Source: Dromiciops gliroides
Taxonomy: Eukaryota > Chordata > Mammalia > Microbiotheria > Microbiotheriidae
Length of the DNA: 64,000 bases
NCBI RefSeq assembly: GCF_019393635.1
Contig: NC_057862.1
Span: 99,027,645 to 99,091,644, forward strand
Reading direction: 5' to 3'
Positions 20,790 to 32,622 of this stretch are shown piece after piece (the stretch's first letter is position 1; each line of letters begins with the position of its first letter). The notes beneath the pieces are model-generated. The model had not been told where the DNA came from and made no database searches. It worked only from the letters and a program-made list of their open reading frames with translations. The translations under genes were made by a program, and so were the position numbers.

Positions 20790-22225
20790 ATTAGCTCCCA
20801 CTCTCTTTCCTCTTACTCTCTTCTTAACTCCTTACAATCCAACTTGACTATATTATTCCACCAAAACCACTCTTTACAAAGTTACCAGTGATCTAGTTGC
20901 CAAATCCAGTGGCACTTTCTCAATCCTCATTCTCCTGCACCTCTCTGCAGTCTCTGACACTATTTATTGATCAGTCTTTCTTCCTCCTTGATACTCTTTT
21001 CTCTCTAAGTTTTTGGGCCCCTACTCTCTCTTGGTTTTCCTCCTACTTATCTGACTGCTCCTTCTCTGTGTCCTTTGCTGGATCTTCTTCCAGGTCATGT
21101 TCTGTAACTATAGGTGTCCCTCAGGATTCTGTCCTGGGCCCACTTCTCTTCTCCCTCCATACAACTTCATTTGATGGTCTTGTCAACTTCCATGGATTTA
21201 ATTATCATCTCAGTGCTGATGATTCTCAAATCTACCCATACTTCCCTAACCTCTCAGCTGACCTTCGATCTTGAATCTCCAACTGCTTTTCAGATAACTC
21301 CGACTGGATGTCCAGTAAATATCTTAAACTCAATGTTTCCAAAACAGAACTCAATATCTTTCCCACTATACCCTCCCTACCCCCTACCTTCCCTATTACT
21401 GTAAAAGGTCACACGACCCTCCCAATCCCTCAGGCTCACAATCATCCCACACTCTTCACTATTCCTCACCCCCCTCCTCCAGCCCCAAATCCAGTCTGTT
21501 GCCAAGACCTACTGATTTTACCTTTGTAACTTCTTTTGAATACTCCCCCTTCTTCCTGCTGATACTGCCACACATCTAATGCAGGCCCTCATCACCTCAT
21601 GCCTGGATTATTGAAAGAGCCTTCAGGTGGGTCTGCCACTCCACTCCAATCCTCCACTCAGCTGTCAAACTGATTTTCCTGAAGCACAGGTATGACTATG
21701 TCTTTCTTCTTGCTCCGTACACTCCAGTGGCTCCCTGTTACCTTTAGGATCAAATTAAAAATCCTCTGGCATTCAAAGCCCTTTATAACCTAGCTCCCAA
21801 CTACCTTTCTGGTCTTCTTAAACTTATTCCTTCTCACATACTCTGATCCATGGACACCAGCCTTCTTGATGTTCCATAATCACGACAGTCCATATCTTGG
21901 ATCTAATCTCATGCCTAGGATGCTTTCCCTCCTCAACTCTGTCTACTAGTATCCCAGGCATTGTTTAAGTCCCAACTAAAATCCCACCTTTGACAGGAAG
22001 GCTTTCCCAAACCTTCTTATTTCTAGTGCCTTCCTTATACTAATTATTTCCTACTTATCCTGTATATAGCTTATTTGTACATAGTTGTTTACTTGTTGTT
22101 TCCCCTGTTAGATGCTCCTTTAGGGCAGGGACAGCTTTTACCTGTTGTTGTTTTTTTTAATTTTTAATTCCTAGGGTTTAGGAACATGGTAGCTACCTAA
22201 TAAATGTCCATTGGTTATTGACTAC
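20790..22225 (+). repeat. L2/CR1-clade LINE with reverse-transcriptase relic
   Basis: This is the longest L2-type copy in the window. Its frame carries GVPQDSVLGPLLFSLHTT and FNYHLSADDSQIY, where ADD is the polymerase catalytic motif. A second frame gives WMSSKYLKLNVSKTELN. The copy reaches its 3' end at ctacctaataaatgtccatt. Frames are broken in several places. The 5' part is absent. Confidence 0.8.
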
Positions 22226-22989
22226 AAGTGGGAATATTTTAAAAACAAGAATGATGCCACTGTCTTATTTTATGTACTGGCTGGGTTTTATGCTGTCCTA
22301 TTCTTACCTCCCTCTTCTCTCTTTTTTTTTTTTTTTGAGAAGGCTAGATGAGAAAAAGATGAAACAGAATGAAGCTATACCATGAACCAACAACTTCCTG
22401 TGGGTATACTGAACCTACTTTTCCAGGCTAATAGTTGCCAGTTAACAAAACAAAACAAAACACAAGTCTCTTTCCATTCTCATTCCAACCACCACCTTTA
22501 TAATTCACACATAGAAATCTCATTGCTCCTCTCATATACTTCCTTTCTATACAGCTCTCAGTGACAATAAAACATATTGCCTGGAAATTCTGTGACTTTG
22601 GACATGTCCCTTCATCGCTATAATTTCCTTATCTGTAAAATGAGAGAGTTGAACTGAAAGTTCTTTAAGATCTCTCTGATCTTTCTAGCTTTAAAATTCT
22701 ATGATCTATGATTTGGGAGGAATTGGAGTGAGAAGGCCTTTGAATTGAAAGAACCTATCACGAAGTCTCTAACTGCCAAACATTTGCTCAGGGCTCTCTC
22801 TCTAATTCCATTCTTCCCAACAGATCCTTGGAAAAGCCAAGAGATTGAGGGGCAGGGTCCTAGCTCACCAGATACAACTCCAGCTATCTATGAGCATTCA
22901 TTCTGTATGCCACAGGTTTCTGCTTTGCTATGTACACTCCAACCAGGACACTATATCTATATCCTGCTCTGACACTGGTAGAAGAAGTC

Positions 22990-23570
22990 TGTGTAAAATC
23001 AGTATCAGTTATATCTTTGGAGGTAGATAGTATGTTTCATCATTAGTCCTTTGGGATTGTCTTGCTCATTGCATTGCTGATATTAGTTAAGTTCATTTGC
23101 TATTCTTCATTGAACAATATTGCTTCACTGTGTACAATGTTCTCCTAGTTCTGCTCACTTCACTATACATCAGTTCATATAAGTCTTTTCAAGTCTTTCT
23201 GAAGTCATCCTGCTTCTCATTTCTTATAGCACAAAAATATTGCATGACAATCATATACCACAGCTTGTTTAGCGATTTCCCACTTGATGGGCATCCCTTT
23301 GATTTCCAATTCTTAGCCACCACAAAAAGAGCTGCTATAAATATTTTTGCACAAATAGGTCTTTTTCTTTTTTTGGGGATGTCTTTGGGATATAAACCTA
23401 GCAGTAGTATTGCTGGATCAAAGGGTATGCACAGTTTGATAGCCCTTTGGGTACAGTTCCAAACTGCTCTCCAGAATGATTGGATCAGTTCACAATTCTA
23501 CCAACAGTCGATTAGTGTTCCAGTTTTCCCACATCCCCTCGAACATCCAATATTTTTCTTTGTGACACAA
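22990..23570 (-). repeat. Marsupial L1, antisense, right half
   Basis: The reverse strand encodes the C-terminal region of L1 ORF2. The antisense text cttttcaagtctttctgaag, atgggcatccctttgatttc and gagctgctataaatattttt is typical. It continues at 24450 after an insertion. Confidence 0.8.
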
Positions 23571-23571
23571 T

Positions 23572-24140
23572 AATTATTAATAATGGGTTTCTTGGGGACC
23601 CAGGGATCAGCTTCTCAGTGCTTTCTCCCCCCCACTCCAGAAAGTCCTGTTCTCCTAGTCTGGGACAAATGCTAGGAACAAAAGAAATGGAGATAGACTT
23701 TTTTCTAATTCAGTGAAGGACTTATGAGTTCAAACCACACCCAGATATGGACTTTGCTTTGAACAACAGGAGTGAGGGTCTTTCTCTGATTTCATCTGTA
23801 GAGTTCATTTTAATTTAGACTACCTTCAAGTCATGTCAACCAATGGAATTGAATGATGCCAACCAATTAGTTTTGATCAATGTATAATGATCCACTTCTA
23901 TCAAAAGAGAATAGAAACTCTTGGAAAAGATCATGAGCGCTCTCTCTCTGAATGTGCTCTCTGCTCTTGGCTCTCCCTGTTAGGACAATGTAGGTTTTAT
24001 AGGTATTCTGAACTCTTCTTGAGAACACCTGCTGCCTCTCTGAGAGGTCTTCTGGGGCTTTTCTCCTGCTCTTGCTAACAGCCATGCTGCCCAAGACCTT
24101 GAGAAGCTTGGGAGACTCATGGTCAATCCTTTACCTGTAA

Positions 24141-24178
<38 letters not shown>

Positions 24179-24280
24179 ACACACAGATATATAGATATAA
24201 ATACTTACTGCCCAAACTGGTACAATAGCAATTAATTTTAAAAATACAGTTTTAGCTTAATTAATTTTTTAAAATAAACC
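23572..24280. mobile_element. Possible solo LTR or unknown insertion splitting L1
   Basis: About 700 bp separate two halves of one L1 copy. It starts near ataatgggtttcttgggg and has a CT-rich middle with ctctctgctcttggctctcc, as some marsupial LTRs do. A catata array lies at 24140-24185 and aataaacc near 24274. No second copy or coding region was seen. Family unknown. Confidence 0.3.
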
Positions 24281-24284
24281 TTTT

Positions 24285-24448
24285 TTGGCAGTGAAGTAGC
24301 ACAGTGGATAAAGCACCGACCTTGGATTCAGGAAGACCTGAGGTCAAATCCAGCCTCAGACACTTGACACTTACTAGCTGTGTGACCCTGGGCAAGTCAC
24401 TTAACCCCCATTGCCCCGCAAAAAAACCCCCAAACCAAAAAAACCCAC
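24285..24448 (+). repeat. WSINE1/Mar1-like SINE, sense
   Basis: It starts ggcagtgaagtagcacagtg and ends attgccccgc with an A/C-rich tail. It lies at the right edge of the insertion that splits L1. Confidence 0.82.
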
Positions 24449-24705
24449 CTTTTTTGTTATATTTGCTCACTCTCATAGGTGTGAGGTGGTACCTCAGAGT
24501 TGTTTTAATTTGTATTTCTCTGATAAATAGTGATTTAGGGCATTTTTTTCATATGACTATAAATAGCTTTGACTACTTTGTCTGAAAACTGCCTATTTAT
24601 ATCCATTGACCATTTATCAATTGAAAAATGACTTGTATTTTTATAAATTTGACTCAGTTCTCTATATATTTGAGAAATGAGGCCTTTATAGCTAGTTCAC
24701 ATTTT

Positions 24706-24885
24706 TTTTTGTTTTTGTTTTTTTTAATCTTTTGGGTTTGTTTGTTTTTTTGGTGAGGCAATTGGGGTTAAGTGACTTGCCCAGGGTCACACAGCTAGTG
24801 TCAAGTGTCTGAGGCCGGATTTGAACTCAGGTCCTCCTGAATCCAGGGCTGGTGCTTTATCCACTGCGCCACCTAGCTGCCCCTT
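24706..24885 (-). repeat. WSINE1/Mar1-like SINE, antisense
   Basis: It is flanked by a 14-base duplication, ctagttcacatttt (24692-24705 and 24886-24899), the clearest in the window. Confidence 0.92.
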
Positions 24886-24971
24886 CTAGTTCACATTTTG
24901 TAAGGCTTTATATCTTCTTTCTAAATTGTTCCCCTGTCCATAAATTGGACATAAACCATTTCATGCTCTCT

Positions 24972-25130
24972 CTCTCTCTCTCTCTCTTTTTGGTGGGGCA
25001 GTGGGGGTTAAGTGACTTGCCCAGGGTCACACAGCTAGTAAGTGTCAAATGTCTGAGGCTATATTTGAACTCAGGTCTTCCTGAATGGAGGGCTGGTGCT
25101 TTATCCACTGAGCCACCTAGCTGCCCCTTC
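24972..25130 (-). repeat. WSINE1/Mar1-like SINE, antisense
   Basis: It is flanked by catgctctct (24962-24971 and 25131-25140). The T/C tract at its start is a short (ct)n. Confidence 0.9.
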
Positions 25131-25559
25131 CATGCTCTCTTAATTTGTTTATGGTATCACCTTTTATATGTAAATCATGTACCCATTTTGACCTTATTTG
25201 CATTCTTAGACCACTTTGTTCAGGCATTCCCCAACTGATCAGCTCCTTTGTTCCTTGTTACCACAAAAAATACTCTTCTGAATCATATTGGTATATTTGG
25301 ATGTTTTTGAACTTTGGTTATATATGCTGAGTAGAGAGATTACATAAGGCTGTGCATCTTGGACCAATGCCAAGTCCTCACCCTTAGGCTGGGAAGGCTG
25401 GGCAACATCTTTACTTTCACTACCCAGCATAAACCTATTCTTTTTCTCCCTGGATGAAGAACCTTCTCCAGTCACCTGTTGTTTTTTTCATCGTTAAAGG
25501 TTTTTCTTGGTTTTCAGTTTTTTGTTCATCAAAATGAGGTGACTGATTCATTCACTTTT

Positions 25560-25697
25560 TTTGGTGAGGCAATTGGGGTTAAGTGACTTGCCCAGGGTCA
25601 CACAGCTAGTAAGTGTTAAGTGTTTGAGGTCGGATTTGAACTCAGGTCCTCCTGACTCCAGGGCCGGTGCTCTATCCACTGTGCCATCCAGCTGCCC
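25560..25697 (-). repeat. WSINE1/Mar1-like SINE, antisense
   Basis: It is flanked by the 16-base duplication tgattcattcactttt (25544-25559 and 25698-25713). Confidence 0.92.
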
Positions 25698-26510
25698 TGA
25701 TTCATTCACTTTTGGTGAGATTTGAGGATGCTTTAGTTTGGGGGTGGGGAAATATCATGTCCATCCACCTTCAATGTTCTGTGTCCCCCCCCCATCATTA
25801 GGTAGCACTTCAAACAAGGCAACCTTATTTTTTATGGGCTATCAATTTAATATTTGAATAAAGATAAGACAAAGGCACAGGAAGAAGGTAAAAAAATAAC
25901 GCAAAGTGGCACTTTACTAAATGACAAAATACGTGGTTGTGGGCAGTAAATGCCACAAGAGATCTGAGAAAGATGGATTGACTCAGTTTTAGATACTTTG
26001 TGTACCTCAACCACCTTAACACCTCAACTCCCTCAAGCTTCCTTTTGATTGGAGGGCTGGATGGCAGAGCCCTGTTTGTCCTTTTTGACCTGGGACCCAG
26101 ACTTTCCAGAAAATCATCCCCACCCCCTTTGCCCTTTTGGTGCACAGTCTTCACCTAACAGATTGTAACTCCACCGGGTCAAAAAAGTCTTTTTCTAATT
26201 TCTATCCCAAGTGCTTAACACAGTGCCCAAGACATAGTAGAGGCTCAATAAGTGTTTACCAAATTGAACTGAGAGGCAGTGTAGAGAGGAAGGAATTAAG
26301 TATTTACCTTTTTCTTACCAAAAAAAAAAATTACATCCACATTTAAAGTCAATATTAGAATAATTTCTTCTCACTAGAGGTGTTAAGAATAAGGGTTCTT
26401 AACTTTGTGTCAGGGACCTCTCTGGCAGTCTGGTGAAACATATGGACCACCACTTCTAAAGAATTTTTAAATGCTTAATATATGATTTAAAGGGAAACCA
26501 ATGGAATTGA

Positions 26511-26640
26511 CATGTCGTTCAGTCATGTCCAACCCTTTGTGACTCCATTTGGGGTTTTCTTGACAAAGTTACTACAGTGATTTGCTATTTCCTTCTTCAG
26601 TGGATTAAGGCAAACAAATTAAGTGACTTGCCCATGGTCA
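26511..26640 (-). repeat. Long-type marsupial SINE, antisense, truncated
   Basis: It reads gttcagtcatgtccaaccct, ggggttttcttgacaaagtt and cttgcccatggtcac, then stops. Confidence 0.7.
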
Positions 26641-27157
26641 CTGTAGAGAAAAGTAGGGGTGCCCTAAATTGCTTGAGCCCCCAGTTATCTATGTAACCAG
26701 AGGGCTGAATGAGAACAGACCAACAAATCAACAATCCATTGTGGTGGCCAGGAACAGACCCTCTAAAGCAACTCCAGCTCATATCAGTTTATCTACAGAG
26801 ACTCTCCCCTTGCCTTTGTCTTATTTATGTTCAAGGCTTGAACTGTCAGATTGCAAATGGATTGAGGAACCGAAGCCTTTGTCATTATCAGCACTGGTGG
26901 CAAACGCCTGACTGTACAGACATCTAGCTTACCAGGAACAAACAAGGCCATAAATTTTAACTATACCCCCTAAAACTGTGACCTGGATGTTTAAATATCC
27001 CCTTCCTCCAGTAATGCTATGGATGGGGTTGGTCTCTCTCTCTCTTTCCCTCTTTCTCTTTTTCTCGCTCTTACTCACCCTCAATTCCCCCATGCATACA
27101 GTTATTATCATTTAAAAAATAACAAATTTATCACTGAACCAATAAAGAAATAAATGG

Positions 27158-27341
27158 AGGGGCAGCTAGGTGGCACAGTGGATAGAGCACTGGCCCTGGA
27201 TTCAGGAGGACCTGAGTTCAAATCCAGCCTCAGACCCTTGACACTTATTAGCTGTGTGACCCTGGGCAAGTCACTTAACCCCAATTGCCTCACCAAAAAA
27301 AAAAAAAGAAAGAAAGAAAGGAAGGAAGGAAGGAAGAAATG
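27158..27341 (+). repeat. WSINE1/Mar1-like SINE, sense, with (gaaa)/(ggaa) tail
   Basis: A near-perfect full copy from ggggcagctaggtggcacag to attgcctcacc. The tail has grown into a short purine repeat. Confidence 0.9.
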
Positions 27342-27379
27342 GAAACAAAAGCGCAATCTCTGAATAATACATTTCTTCT

Positions 27380-27527
27380 CTCTTTTTTTTGGGGGGGGCA
27401 GGGTAGTGAAGGTTAAGTGACTTGCCCAAGGTCACATAGCTAGTGTCAAGTGTCTGAGGCCAGATTTGAACTCAGGTCCTCCTGACTCCAGGGGCAGTGC
27501 TTTATCCACTGTGCCACCTAGCTGCCC
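27380..27527 (-). repeat. WSINE1/Mar1-like SINE, antisense
   Basis: A full copy beginning in a T/G run and ending cacctagctgcccc. Confidence 0.85.
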
Positions 27528-27889
27528 CCAGTGGCAATTCTTTATAAACCTAGCTTGATTCTTCTCCAGTGTCTCCTCTTGTAATTGTACCTATCTTATT
27601 GCCAGTTTTTGGGCAAATCCCCCAAAGATTCAGATGATTTTGCTTCTACTTCTTTGCAAGGAATCTCTTGATTCTGAAAGTCTTGTGGGAAGGCATGGTG
27701 AGGGCAGCCAGAAAATAGCACAGCCGAAGTTCCAGCAAGGTCTGAGTCTTACTGAACAAAGATGCTCAGTGTTGCCTACAACTGCTTAAAGGCCGATCAG
27801 GAAGAAAGAGAGATGGAAAGCACACCAAAAGTTAGCTGTAGAGTGAGCAAAAGTTGCAAGTTATTAACAATCACATTAAAGACTGTTCT

Positions 27890-28640
27890 AAATCAGGGAT
27901 GCATTTGGGAGAAGTGCAAAACAACTCTGAGATTCTTCACCTCCCACCCAGAAAATCGGCAGAGATTACAAAAGATGGAAATAGTGTTGAGGGAAGAGGT
28001 GTGGAAAAATACTAGGTACACTAGTGAAAAAATTGGTATGTCGGAGCTGGGAATTGGTCCAACCATTCTACAAAGCAATTTGGAATTATGCTAAGAAATT
28101 GACTGAAATATCCATAGCCTTTCACCCAGAGATTCCCAAGGATGTTAGTCATACAAAGTAAGGTCTTAAAGATCCTAAAATATTTATAGCAGCCCTTTTT
28201 ATGGTGTCAAAGAACTGGGAACAAAGTAAAAGTCCACCAATTGTGGAATGACCAAACAAAATTTGGTACACAATTGTTACTGAACATTATTATGCTATCT
28301 TTAAAAAAAGGATGAAAAGAAATTAATGGAAAGTGAAGTAAGCAGAACCAAGAAAACCATTTATACAATAACTCTAACAATTTAAATAGAAAAACAAAAA
28401 TAAAAACTGAATACTGAAAAATTAAATGAACAAGTTTATCCCTAAAGAAGAGTTATAAGAATGTACCTCTATCCCTTTTATATAGAAGTAGGAGACTATA
28501 GATGTGAAACACTGCATTTGGTGTTGCATCAGGTTGATATATTTTTTGGTCTTGATAAATTTTTTAAAAATCTTTGTATTTACTCTAAGGGAGAGGCTAG
28601 GGGAAAGGTGATATAAAATAAAAGATAACTTTTTTTGGTA
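27890..28640 (+). repeat. Marsupial L1, sense, 5'-truncated
   Basis: The text caaaacaactctgagattct, ctgggaattggtccaaccat, atttatagcagcccttttta and gaagtaagcagaaccaagaa is the L1 ORF2 end and 3'UTR. It ends near aaaataaag. Confidence 0.78.
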
Positions 28641-28751
28641 AAAATAAAGTTGCTATTTAAATGTGTTTTTACTTTAATAATGGCAATAAGTTTACTTAGA
28701 CTATGTCTCATTTTTATGAAGGGTTTTAAAAAAGAAATAATGATAGTTGAA

Positions 28752-29600
28752 AACAAATTCTTTATTTTAAAGTAATAAACATTTTTATTTATAGTTTTGA
28801 GTTCCAGTTTTTATTCCTCCTTCCCTCCCTCCCTTTCCCCTTCCCTGAGATGGTAAGCAATCAGATATGGGCTATACATGTGCAAGCATGTAAAATATGA
28901 CCATGTTAGTCATTTCGTACAAGAACACTTGAACAGAAGAAAAAAAATGAAAGTGAAAAAGAGCATGCTTCAGTCTGTGTTCAATCAATATCAGTTCTTT
29001 CTTTGGAGGTGGATAGTATGTTTCATCAATAGTTCTTTGGGATTGTCTTGGATCATTGTATTGTTTAGAACAGTCAAGCAATTCACAGTTCTTCATCAAA
29101 CAATATTGCTATCTCTGTGCACAATGTTCTTTTGTTTTTTTTTGTTTTTGTTTTTGTGGGGCAATGAGGGTTAAATGACTTGCCCAGGGTCACACAGCTA
29201 GTGTCAAGTATCTGAGGTCAGATTTGAACTCAGGTTCTCCTGAATCCAGAGCTGGTGCTTTATCCACTGCACCACCTAGCTGCCCTCACAATGTTCTCTT
29301 GGTTCTGCTCTCTTCATTATACATCAGTTCATACAAGTCTTTCCAGGTCTTTCTGAAATCATCCTGTTTGTCATTTCTTATAGCACAATAATATTCCATC
29401 ACCACCAATGGAGCTTGTTTAGCCATTCCCCAATAGATGGACATTCCTTTGATTTCCAATTCTTAGCCACCACAAAAAGAGCTGCTATAAATATTTTTAT
29501 ACAAATAGGTCTTTTACTCTTTTGGGGGATGTCTTTGGGATATAAACCTAGCAGTGGTAATTGCTGGTTCAAAGGGTATATATAGCTCTATAGCCCTTTG
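28752..29600 (-). repeat. Marsupial L1, antisense, with a SINE inside
   Basis: It begins tttattttaaagtaataaac and reads gagttccagtttttattcct, gttctttctttggaggtgg and ccaattcttagccaccaca. The SINE at 29131-29286 interrupts it. Confidence 0.82.
29131..29286 (-). repeat. WSINE1/Mar1-like SINE, antisense
   Basis: It is flanked by cacaatgttct (29120-29130 and 29287-29297). Confidence 0.9.
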
Positions 29601-29624
29601 GGCTGAATTATTAAAAGACCATGT

Positions 29625-29780
29625 TTATTTCAATTTAGTTCAATAAACATTTATAACAGGTCCATTATGTTCTAGGCATTGTGATAAACCTTAAGAATCC
29701 AAAGAGAAAACAAACAAACAAAACCAACAACAAGCTCAAACCAGTCCCTACCCTCAAGAAGCTTACATTCTAAACACAAT
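29625..29780 (+). repeat. Dispersed MIR-like repeat ('caataaacatttataacagg' copy)
   Basis: It belongs to the family of 10193-10312, ending cctcaagaagcttacattct. Confidence 0.6.
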
Positions 29781-29834
29781 TATCCTCCTCTTCATGATTC
29801 CTGAAGGATGGCAAATTTAAGACAGATGTGAAAC

Positions 29835-30060
29835 CTGACATTTATATAGTTTGTTATGGTTAACAAAGCATTTCCATACATTGTCTCATTTGAACCTCAA
29901 AACGACCCTGTGAAATAGATGCTAGAGAATCCAATCCCTCTTACAGAGGAGGATCCAGAAGCTCAGGAAGGGAAGTGACTGGTCTATGAAAAGTAGGATT
30001 CAAACCCACCACGTCAAGTGTATCACTTTCCACAACTTCACCCTTACTATATTTGACTTC
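29835..30060 (-). repeat. MIR-family copy, antisense
   Basis: It reads tttccatacattgtctcatt, gaccctgtgaaatagatgct and agaagctcaggaagggaagt. Confidence 0.5.
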
Positions 30061-30299
30061 AATTAGAGGGCAAAAATATTCAGTGATAAAGCCAGCATTC
30101 ATTTGTCCTTTTAGCTTTGTGTTTCTGCCCTAGTGAGTGACTTACTATCTTGGAAGTGCCCAGTCTGGCAATAGACATAAGAGTAACTTTTCTTCCTCAG
30201 TGGTCTTATGAAGAAAGAGGGTTATCTCTTTAAACGCTCTTTTCTTAGCTAATGATCACAGCTAGTATTAAACAACCAAGGGTGAATGCAGCATGGTCA

Positions 30300-30670
30300 C
30301 CTCCCAGGATTTGGTCATCCAGACAGGCATGATGCTGTTCATGAGTTCATTTTTCTATTTAGAGAACCATGTCAGCCAGAAATGCCTCTACTATCCCTTC
30401 CCCCAGCAAACGTGTCGACAGAGGCGCCAAAATAGACCCTCTGAGTAAGTGGCAGCTTTATAAGCCATCCAGCTGCTGATTTCAAACCAGAAAGTCAAGA
30501 AAGCAAAGGAGGTGGTTGAATAGAGAAGGTTAACCCAGGCTGGTGACCAGGAAGGACAACAAGGAGATTCAGCAAGGGGTCTGGGAACACAGTGGAGTAG
30601 GACAGCTTGACGAAGGAGTTATCCTTGGATTCCTTGTCTGTTACTTTCCCCCACTTCTTCTGACGCCAAG
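30300..30670 (+). promoter_or_regulatory. NRAP: NRAP promoter and 5' untranslated region (predicted)
   Basis: This stretch directly precedes the NRAP start codon and holds no recognisable repeat. A TATA-like box, tttataag, lies at 30457-30464. A CArG/MEF2-like box, ccaaaataga, lies 20 bases before it at 30427-30436; it differs from the SRF consensus CC(A/T)6GG at one base. An E-box, cagctg, follows at 30470-30475. This arrangement suits a striated-muscle promoter answering to SRF/MEF2 and MyoD-type factors. If the TATA-like box is used, transcription would begin near 30485-30495 and leave a 5'UTR of about 180 bases. The start codon has adenine at -3. No transcript was available, so the start site is inferred. 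Confidence 0.55.
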
Positions 30671-30742
30671 ATGAACGTGCAGGCTTGTTCTCGGTGTGGG
30701 TACGGGGTTTATCCTGCTGAAAAGATCAACTGTATAGATCAG
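30671..30742 (+). CDS. NRAP: NRAP coding exon 1 (residues 1-24)
   Basis: The exon opens with the initiator methionine and encodes the first half of LIM zinc finger 1. It supplies ligands C6 and C9 and ends after D23-Q24. The donor is cag/gtcagt, phase 0. The start is chosen because the protein begins MNVQ, as in human NRAP, and the codon has a good context (aagATGa). Confidence 0.97.
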
Positions 30743-32582
30743 GTCAGTAGATATTTCTTTGGTCTTTGAGGAAAACACCAGGGATGCAATATTTATTTAT
30801 TTATTTATTTTGCCTGAGCACAAACTCCTGTGCATTTTGAAATGGTAACTTATGAGAAGGATGGATTTCCCCATTCTTTTTTCACTTGTCTGATTCCAGG
30901 GCAGAAATATAACTATCCATATCATCTTGAAAGAAAAGATACTAGTCTTTTAACTTAATATATGGTGGCTTTGTTTTTTAACTCTCTCTCTTACCCAAAC
31001 CTGAGGATGACGGAAGCTTAATAACTGTATCTTACTCTTAGTCATATCTGAGCATTTGTAAATTATGGAATCTCCCTTTCTCTTTTCTATGTGGTTTCTA
31101 GACATGGCACAAAGCCTGTTTTCACTGTGAGGTCTGCAAGATGATGTTAACTGTCAATAATTTTGTGAGTCACCAGAAGAAGCCTTATTGTCATGCGTAA
31201 GTGTTTGTGGCTTTTTCCTCTCTGCTCATCCCTCCTTTTTTTTTGACAATATCCTTTGAAATCTTTTTTTTTTTTTGAGAACCACTAAGAAACCACTTAA
31301 AGAAATGATACCATTTCTAAAGAAAAGCATAGTCTTTCAAAAAATATTCTCCTAAATATAATGTGGGACATGTTTTAGGATATACGGTTTCGTGCACTAA
31401 AAGAGGTTCCAAGTTTAAATATTTTGGGAAAAAAAAGATCAAATTAACCAGATAAAGGACAGTATATTCCCTTAGCTCTGCAGTTTCATATTTGTGTGTG
31501 ACCTTGGCCATGTCACTTAATGTCCCTAGAGGTTGGTTTCATCATCTCAGATGAGAAGATTGGACCAGATAACCAATGTCTTAAGTCCCTTCTAATTATA
31601 AATGTGATCCCCGAGTCTGAGAAATGGGCAAAACCACTTAACTGCCATAAAATATGAGGGGTAGAGTTTTGGAAAAGTTTTGGAAAATGTCTATTTTTTT
31701 AAGAGAAAGTTTTCATTTTGTAATAGCCATTCTCTGTTAAGTAGGGTTGGTTTTTTGTTGTTTTTTTTTTAAATAGGACATGTGAGAACTTGGTGTTGTA
31801 TGAAGAGCACTGTTAGAATCCTGCCCTGTCCAATTCCTGTTTGTCATTTCCATTTGGATTTCAGTTTTCTAATCTGTAAAACGGAGGGAGGCATTTGAAA
31901 TGATCCCTTTTGTCCCTTCCATCTCAAAGTTTCTAAAATTCTTGAATAAAAGCCTAAATTATATTTAATTTAACTTCAATATATTATATTTACTGCCTCA
32001 AACAGGAAGTGTACATTAAGATTCTTCATGATCAGTAGGAAATATGCTGAGCGATTAGCACTTTTCGAACTTCCTGTCATATTTTTTTTTGTGTTTTATA
32101 GACATAACCCCAAGAACAACACATTCACTAGTGTGTATCAGAGCCCATTAAATATAAATCTGAAAAAACAGTCAGAAGCAGGTAGTGAGGTAAGTAACTT
32201 GATTCTTTGTTTGGAAATCATTAAAAAAGAATGATCTCTGTATTTGACTTTACCCAGCTCTGGGGAATGCTCTAGACTGGATCTCTTTACTAACACATTT
32301 ATGTATTTCTTGAACAAGTGTTGAGCTTCCTATTTGTTGGTACTTCTCCTTCCCCTCAACTTCATAGAAAATATTCAGTGTGCCTAACTACTAAGTGATA
32401 AAGATCAAATATTATTTAGGCTTCTATACGACATATTTGGCTTATCCTTCTAGCTAATTTGATAATGAACTTATTTCGTGTAATGAGCATACTACAGTTC
32501 TTAATACATACTTGTTAAATGAAATTACTTATTGAATTGAACAAAGCACATATAGTTTGACTTTTCTCATCATCAATGAAAT

Positions 32583-32622
<40 letters not shown>

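Larger units (their letters stand above)
24450..25330 (-). repeat. Marsupial L1, antisense, left half, with two SINEs inside
   Basis: The text ataggtgtgaggtggtacct, tgtatttctctgataaatag and ttctctatatatttgagaaa is antisense L1 ORF2. SINEs at 24706-24885 and 24972-25130 interrupt it, each with a clean duplication. Confidence 0.78.
18301..30299. other. Spacer between the CpG island and NRAP
   Basis: No gene was recognised. The main contents are an L2-clade LINE (20790-22225), antisense L1 split by insertions (22990-25330), sense L1 (27890-28640), antisense L1 (28752-29600) and many SINEs. Parts of 18300-18750, 19140-19560, 22230-22980, 25710-26500, 26650-27100 and 29790-30300 carry nothing I could name. 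Confidence 0.6.

Noticed and set aside
20897-21274. 125-codon frame with a polymerase motif as a possible host gene
   Set aside because: It is a decayed L2-type LINE. The frame breaks and the flanks follow the LINE.
23097-23573. 158-codon + strand frame
   Set aside because: It is the antisense strand of L1 ORF2.
24908-25108. Repeated frames of the type [36 protein letters not shown] at many positions on both strands
   Set aside because: They are translations of the WSINE1/Mar1-like SINE body and recur wherever it is inserted.
27762-28094. 110-codon + strand frame
   Set aside because: Its second half is L1-derived, and the first half has no similarity that I can recognise.
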